A stretch of DNA of 43,499 bases from Proteobacteria bacterium HN_bin10 (lineage in GTDB: Bacteria > Pseudomonadota > Alphaproteobacteria > Caulobacterales > Aquidulcibacteraceae), in the NCBI GenBank assembly GCA_002083515.1, contig LWDN01000084.1:1-43499 (forward strand), written 5' to 3'. Every line of letters starts with the position of its first letter. The first letter of the stretch is position 1. The notes below the pieces were generated by a model. That model was not told the DNA's origin. It searched no databases and saw nothing but the letters and a program-made list of their open reading frames with translations. The position numbers and the translations under genes are program-made. Below are positions 39,854 through 43,499 of the stretch, one piece after another.

Positions 39854-40094
39854 AGCGTTCGCGCATGCGCTTCGCGATCGCTTTCTTTACATCGACGGGC
39901 GGCCCTGAAGGCGGTCCGTCCGGAAACGCCGCCTTGTGCAGGTCGTCGAAAGTGCGCCCCGCAGCGCGCCGTACCATGATTTTCCCACCCTCATCGAGCC
40001 ACTCGAGTGAGGCTCCGGGACCGACCCCGAGCTTCTTGCGAACGTCAGCCGGTACCGAGATCTGGCCTTGGGCCGTGATCTTTGATCTCGCCAT
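39840..40094 (-). CDS. AbrB/SpoVT-type antitoxin (VapB-like)
   Basis: Antitoxin with an N-terminal swapped-hairpin DNA-binding domain: MARSKITAQGQISVPADVRK, then KLGVGPGASLEWLDEGGKIM, followed by a C-terminal helix that should wrap the toxin (PPVDVKKAIAKRMRERYARD). The start is ATG 40094 by family fit; ATG 40118 would add eight residues and is possible. Neither start has a strong ribosome binding site. A palindrome at 40126-40141 upstream is the likely operator for autorepression by the antitoxin-toxin complex. Confidence 0.88.
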   Translation of the reverse strand: MARSKITAQGQISVPADVRKKLGVGPGASLEWLDEGGKIMVRRAAGRTFDDLHKAAFPDGPPSGPPVDVKKAIAKRMRERYARD

Positions 40095-40125
40095 GAGGTT
40101 AGCTTTGGTGCTCGCCATTGTCGGA

Positions 40126-40141
40126 CATTACCACGGTAATG
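40126..40141. promoter_or_regulatory. Inverted repeat upstream of antitoxin gene
   Basis: CATTACC-AC-GGTAATG: two perfect seven-base arms with a two-base centre, in the 55-base gap between gshA and the antitoxin start at 40094. It is a good candidate operator for the AbrB-type antitoxin. Confidence 0.6.
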
Positions 40142-40149
40142 AAAAGCAA

Positions 40150-41517
40150 TCAATACGCGCACGCCTCGAACGCGCGGCGGACGTCGCCGCCCCATTCGGT
40201 GCGGTAGCGCTCGATCAGACGTTCGGCCGGGGTGACGCCGCTGGCGGCGATGTCGTCGAGTTCCATCAGGAAATGGGTTTCGTCCTGACCGGCGCTGTCG
40301 GCGCGGGCGCGCGACTTGAGCCCTTGGCGGGCGATCGCCAGCGCCGCTTGCGCGATGTCCTGAGCGCTGTTGCCGCGGATCGGCGCGCGCAAGCCCAGCA
40401 CCGGCACGGCGCGGCGCAGGCTTTCGCGATCTTCCGCCGTCCAGCTTTTCACCAGCGACCATGCCGCTTCGAGCGCCGCGTCGTCGTAAAGAATGCCGGC
40501 CCAGAACGCCGGCAGTGCGCAGAGACGCGACCACGGGCCGGAATCGGCGCCGCGCATTTCGAGAAAGGTTTTCAGCCGCACCTCCGGGAAGGCGGTGGTG
40601 AGGTGATCTTCCCAGTCCTTCTCGGTCGGCCGTTCGCCGGGGAGCGCCGGCAATTTGCCGTCCATGAAAGCGCGGAAGCTTTGGCCGGAGGCGTCGATGT
40701 ATTTGCCGTCGCGATAGACGAAGTACATCGGCACATCGAGCGCGTACTCGGCGTAGCGCTCGAAGCCCATGCCGCTCTCGAACACGAACGGCAGCATGCC
40801 GGTGCGGTCGGGATCGGTGTCGGACCAGATGTGGGCGCGGTAGGAGAGGAAGCCGTTCAGTCTGCCCTCGGCAAAGGGCGAGTTGGCGAAGAGAGCGGTG
40901 GCGATCGGCTGCAGCGCGATCGAGACGCGAAACTTCTTCACCATGTCGGCTTCGGAGCCGAAATCGAGATTGGTCTGCACCGTACACGAGCGGAACATCA
41001 TCTGCCGGCCGAGCCGGCCGACCTTGGCCATGTAGTCCCGCATGATCTTGTAGCGGCCCTTGGGCATGATCGGGGTGTCTTCGAGCGACCAGAGCGGCGA
41101 GAAGCCGAGCCCGAGGAAGGCGATGCCGAGCTCGCCGGCGACATCGCGCAGTTGCGACAGATGCGAGCCGGTCTCGGCGCAGGTCTGATGCAAGTGCTCC
41201 AGCGGTGCGCCGGAGAGTTCGAACTGACCGCCGGGCTCGAGCGTGATCGACGCCTTGTCCTGCTTCAGCGCGATGACGTTGTCGCCCTCATAGATGCGCT
41301 CCCAGCCGTAGGTTTCCGCAAGGCCGTTGAGCAGGGCGCCGATGCCGCGTTCGCCCTCATAGGGAACCGGCGTCAGCGTATCCTTAAAGAAGGCGAACTT
41401 CTCGTGCTCGGTGCCGATGCGCCATTTGCTGCGATCGGGCTTGGGGCCTTGCTCCAGATGAGCGACGAGGTCCTTGAAGCCCGTGAGCACGGGAGATTTC
41501 TCTTGAGCGGCGGCCAA
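40150..41517 (-). CDS. gshA: Glutamate-cysteine ligase (alphaproteobacterial/plant type)
   Basis: Catalyses the first step of glutathione synthesis. The about 455-residue product belongs to the plant-like GCL class: WRIGTEHEKFAFFKDTLTPV, ITLEPGGQFELSGAPLEHLH, FRSCTVQTNLDFGSEADMVK, and SPFAEGRLNGFLSYRAHIWS are its hallmark ATP/Glu/Cys-site segments. The best start is TTG 41517 (LAAAQEKSPVL), because GGGGAGG stands five bases before it. An in-frame ATG at 41574 has no such site and would add nineteen non-conserved residues. It follows rsmE on the same strand. Confidence 0.94.
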   Translation of the reverse strand: MAAAQEKSPVLTGFKDLVAHLEQGPKPDRSKWRIGTEHEKFAFFKDTLTPVPYEGERGIGALLNGLAETYGWERIYEGDNVIALKQDKASITLEPGGQFELSGAPLEHLHQTCAETGSHLSQLRDVAGELGIAFLGLGFSPLWSLEDTPIMPKGRYKIMRDYMAKVGRLGRQMMFRSCTVQTNLDFGSEADMVKKFRVSIALQPIATALFANSPFAEGRLNGFLSYRAHIWSDTDPDRTGMLPFVFESGMGFERYAEYALDVPMYFVYRDGKYIDASGQSFRAFMDGKLPALPGERPTEKDWEDHLTTAFPEVRLKTFLEMRGADSGPWSRLCALPAFWAGILYDDAALEAAWSLVKSWTAEDRESLRRAVPVLGLRAPIRGNSAQDIAQAALAIARQGLKSRARADSAGQDETHFLMELDDIAASGVTPAERLIERYRTEWGGDVRRAFEACAY

Positions 41518-41578
41518 GCAATCCTCCCCGGGCTGGCTATCGTCGGCATGTAAGGGTTCGGCGCCCGACCGCAAGCGG

Positions 41579-42442
41579 TTACGCCTCGCGCCAGTCGCCC
41601 CAGGCCGCCTGAATTACGCTTAACGCGGCGATGACCGCGGTCTCGGCGCGCAGAATGCGCGGGCCGAGCGAGACCGGTATGACGAACGGCAAGCTGCGCA
41701 GCATGCGCCGCTCCTCCGGCGTGAAGCCGCCCTCGGGTCCGATGAGCAAAGCGAGCGCACGATCAACTCCCCCTCCCCCTTGTGGGGAGGGGGCAGGGGG
41801 TGGGGGGCGGTCAGAATGAACCGCGACGGCGCCACGCGCTCCTTTGCTTGCACGCCCCCCCTCCCTGCCCTCCCCCACCCCCACAAGGGGGGAGGGGCGA
41901 TGTGCTTGCAGCGCTGCGAGCAGGTCCACATCGTCTCCGCTTTCATCCGCATAGATCAGTGGACGCGCTGCATCCCAGCCATCGAGCGCGCGCGCGAGCG
42001 GGCGCGCGTCGAGAATTTCGGGAACATCGAAGCGCTCGGTCTGTTCCGCCGCCTCGCGCGCGATGGCGGTGAGGCGATCGATGCGCACGGTCTCGGCTAT
42101 GGTGCGCTGGGTGACGACCGGGATGATGCGCCGGACGCCGAGCTCGGCCGCCTTCTCGACAATGAGATCGGTGGCGTGGCGCTTCACCGGTGCAAACAGG
42201 AGATCGAGGTCAGGCGTCGCACGCGGCTCGCGCAGCTTTGTCTCCACAACCATGCTCATGCCGCGCTTAGATTTCGCGCCGATGCGCGCCCGCCACTCGC
42301 CGTCGCGCGCATTGAAGGGGCGCAAAGCGTCGCCGACCTCTAGGCGCAGCACCGTCCCCACATGGCGCGCCTGCGCCTCGTCCAGCGCGATCTCGGCGCC
42401 GGCGCGCAAATCAAACTCCATCAACAGGCGCGGCTCTGGCAT
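41579..42442 (-). CDS. rsmE: 16S rRNA m3U1498 methyltransferase RsmE with in-frame repeat insertion
   Basis: SPOUT-fold enzyme methylating N3 of U1498 in 16S rRNA. It has the N-terminal PUA-like part (ARHVGTVLRLEVGDALRPFN) and LLFAPVKRHATDLIVEKAAE, then ELGVRRIIPVVTQRT. The SAM knot follows, with LALLIGPEGGFTPEERRML and VSLGPRILRAETAVIAALSV. The 287 residues exceed the usual 240 or so. The excess is about 45 residues between LLAALQAH and DRALALLIGPEGG, encoded by an inverted pair of GC-rich palindromes (41766-41898) inserted in frame. It sits on a loop just before the knot, and the frame is intact, so the enzyme may still work. Confidence 0.93.
   Translation of the reverse strand: MPEPRLLMEFDLRAGAEIALDEAQARHVGTVLRLEVGDALRPFNARDGEWRARIGAKSKRGMSMVVETKLREPRATPDLDLLFAPVKRHATDLIVEKAAELGVRRIIPVVTQRTIAETVRIDRLTAIAREAAEQTERFDVPEILDARPLARALDGWDAARPLIYADESGDDVDLLAALQAHRPSPLVGVGEGREGGRASKGARGAVAVHSDRPPPPAPSPQGGGGVDRALALLIGPEGGFTPEERRMLRSLPFVIPVSLGPRILRAETAVIAALSVIQAAWGDWREA
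41766..41808 (+). repeat. GC-rich palindromic repeat, family C, copy inside rsmE
   Basis: ACTCCCCCTCCCCCTTGTGG followed by GGAGGGGGCAGGGGGTGGGG, close to the copies at 18941 and 27329. It is read in frame within rsmE as the DRPPPPAPSPQGGGG segment. Confidence 0.9.
41854..41898 (-). repeat. GC-rich palindromic repeat, family C, inverted copy inside rsmE
   Basis: GCCCCCCCTCCCTGCCCTCC, then CCCACCCCCACAAGGGGGGA and GGGG. It is the inverted partner of the 41766 copy across a 45-base spacer, read in rsmE as HRPSPLVGVGEGREGG. Confidence 0.88.
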
Positions 42443-42538
42443 GCGTGTCCTTGCTGCCGCGCTCGCGCCTTACAGACAAGAGGCGGTCTTGACCTTGGGC
42501 TTCAGCGGGCGCTGGAATTCGGCCTTGAGGGGAGGCCC

Positions 42539-43195
42539 ATGCCCGACAAGCTCTTGATCAATGCCGGCGACGTCATCGAGGTGCAGCTCACCTCGGAGAC
42601 TGTGGTTATCGAGGGCGCCAACCGCCGCCACGTCGAGCCCGGCCACATCACCAATCGCATGCGCCTGTTCCTGCGCGAGACCGACGGCAAGGAGCGCAAG
42701 TACGATTTCGAAGACACCGAGCTTGGCGTACGCGAAACGCAGCGGGTGGTCGTCGTGCGCGCGCAGGGCAAGCGCGATGACGACGCCTACAACATCACGC
42801 TGCACAATCTCTCGAGCGGCGAGCGCGGCGAGTTCGAATCCGGCCTTGCCCGCTATCTCGGCCACAAGCCGTTCTTCGGACCGCTCTGGAAAGCCGGCGT
42901 GCTCGCGCTCGGCGTGGCGCTGGTGTTCTGGTTCGTGTCGAACTTCATCACGCGCAACGGCTACGGCGGCATGCTCTCCGTGAGCCTGGCGCTGATGTTC
43001 GCGTTTCTCACCTATCCGGTGTTCTGGTGGATCTGCCGCACCTGGGACCGCATCACCGAGCGCATGCGCTACAAAGCGGCGCGGAAACGCTTCCTGAATG
43101 ACATCGATGCGCGGGCGAGGGCCTACGCGCCGCAGGCGAATACGCCAACGCCAGCCCCGCAGCCGGAGGCGCCGCCAGAGGCGAACCCGGCATGA
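42539..43195 (+). CDS. Membrane protein with N-terminal soluble domain, unknown
   Basis: A 218-residue protein from ATG 42539, preceded by GGGGAGG. The first 100 residues look beta-rich (MPDKLLINAGDVIEVQLTSE, then VEPGHITNRMRLFLRETDGK, then GVRETQRVVVVRAQGKRDDD). Two membrane helices follow (LWKAGVLALGVALVFWFVSN and GMLSVSLALMFAFLTYPVFW), then a basic helix (WDRITERMRYKAARKRFLND) and a Pro/Ala/Glu-rich tail. No family is recognised. It is divergent from rsmE with about 95 bases between. Confidence 0.75.
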   Translation: MPDKLLINAGDVIEVQLTSETVVIEGANRRHVEPGHITNRMRLFLRETDGKERKYDFEDTELGVRETQRVVVVRAQGKRDDDAYNITLHNLSSGERGEFESGLARYLGHKPFFGPLWKAGVLALGVALVFWFVSNFITRNGYGGMLSVSLALMFAFLTYPVFWWICRTWDRITERMRYKAARKRFLNDIDARARAYAPQANTPTPAPQPEAPPEANPA

Positions 43196-43256
43196 CGCCC
43201 GCCTGCTGCGCGTTTTGCTTTGCGAGCCTCTCTCGGGCGGGCAAAGGTGCGCGCGC

Positions 43257-43499
43257 ATGAACGTGCTCGACCATCCGCTCTACACGCCGCGGCTGCGCCT
43301 CGAACCGGTGACGCCGGAAATGGCGGACGCCGCGCGCGCCGGTCAGCGGGCCTTCGCTCACGCGATCGGCGCCGACGCGCCGCCGGATTGGTGTGCGGCC
43401 AGCCTCGGCTTGGTGGCGCGCTCGATTTCACGCGCCGGCCCGGCGCCGGCGCCGACCCGCGCCATCGCCGTGCATCGCCGCGAAGGCGTGGTGATCGGA
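43257..43499 (+). CDS. GNAT-type acetyltransferase, N-terminal fragment
   Basis: The frame from ATG 43257 runs off the window after about 81 residues. It begins MNVLDHPLYTPRLRLEPVTP followed by EMADAARAGQRAFAHAIGAD, the standard start of RimJ/RimL-like GNAT N-acetyltransferases (the TPRLRLEPVT strand), and later RAIAVHRREGVVIG, which would lead into the core sheet. The acetyl-CoA binding motif lies beyond the edge, so substrate and activity cannot be judged. Confidence 0.7.
   Translation, partial: MNVLDHPLYTPRLRLEPVTPEMADAARAGQRAFAHAIGADAPPDWCAASLGLVARSISRAGPAPAPTRAIAVHRREGVVIG

Noticed and set aside
39467..40094. Toxin-antitoxin pair as part of the neighbouring TIR system
   Set aside because: It is convergent with the TIR operon and has its own operator. 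Proximity alone does not support a functional link, so it is annotated separately.
39865..41553. 562-codon plus-strand frame opposite gshA
   Set aside because: gshA is unmistakable on the other strand. The plus frame shows low-complexity composition and no family motif.

Overview
The window is a GC-rich, densely packed chromosomal segment from an alphaproteobacterium, most likely of the Caulobacterales/Hyphomonadaceae type. The evidence is the gene order smc - dsbA-like - DUF721/DciA-like - mutY, a PhaR repressor beside a PHA-type thiolase, a glutamate-cysteine ligase of the alphaproteobacterial/plant kind next to rsmE, and many exported or membrane proteins I cannot name. I see no tRNA, rRNA, prophage, recognisable transposase or CRISPR array. 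The two end genes (smc at the left, a GNAT-like acetyltransferase at the right) are cut by the window edges.

Layout. 1-4269: genome maintenance block (smc, dsbA-like, DUF721, divergent mutY). 4258-4853: cluster of GC-rich palindromic repeats surrounding a small DUF559 (Vsr-like) endonuclease gene. 4868-10566: two GFA-family proteins, a methyltransferase-like membrane protein, two pairs of tandem paralogous small exported or membrane-anchored proteins, an SseB-domain exported protein, a NifU-like scaffold, a CHAP protein and a YjbR protein. 10717-13100: yidD-thrS. 13194-17855: envelope glycosylation genes (two GT2 enzymes and an ArnT-like integral membrane transferase) interrupted by a lower-GC NYN-domain gene. 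18066-21793: small regulators and a first TIR-domain locus with an exported helical/TPR-like partner. 21863-26659: amidase, methyltransferase, phaR and the divergent acetyl-CoA acetyltransferase. 26684-30853: lysine-methyltransferase-like protein, fatty acid desaturase, Crp/Fnr regulator with a DUF2892 protein, and an ArsR regulator divergent from NIPSNAP and ABM monooxygenase-like genes. 30859-34937: alkA-like glycosylase, two small membrane proteins, ubiA and an ABC exporter. 34934-39463: a divergent five-gene locus containing a second membrane-anchored TIR protein. 39467-42442: vapBC-like toxin-antitoxin pair, gshA and rsmE. 42539-43499: a membrane protein and the acetyltransferase fragment.

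Three things stand out. (1) GC-rich palindromes occur mostly as inverted pairs around short spacers. One pair has a DUF559 endonuclease gene as its spacer, so that cassette may be the self-encoding form of the repeat. Other copies form part of the coding sequence of rsmE, yidD and, as a different family, the ABM gene. (2) Two loci each couple a membrane-anchored TIR protein to exported helical proteins. The second also has a divergent pair of paralogous membrane proteins of unknown family. Both TIR domains keep a glutamate at the position expected for NADase activity, so these are candidates for an undescribed envelope-sensing TIR system. (3) There are crisp inverted repeats at the promoters of the ArsR regulator and the toxin-antitoxin pair.
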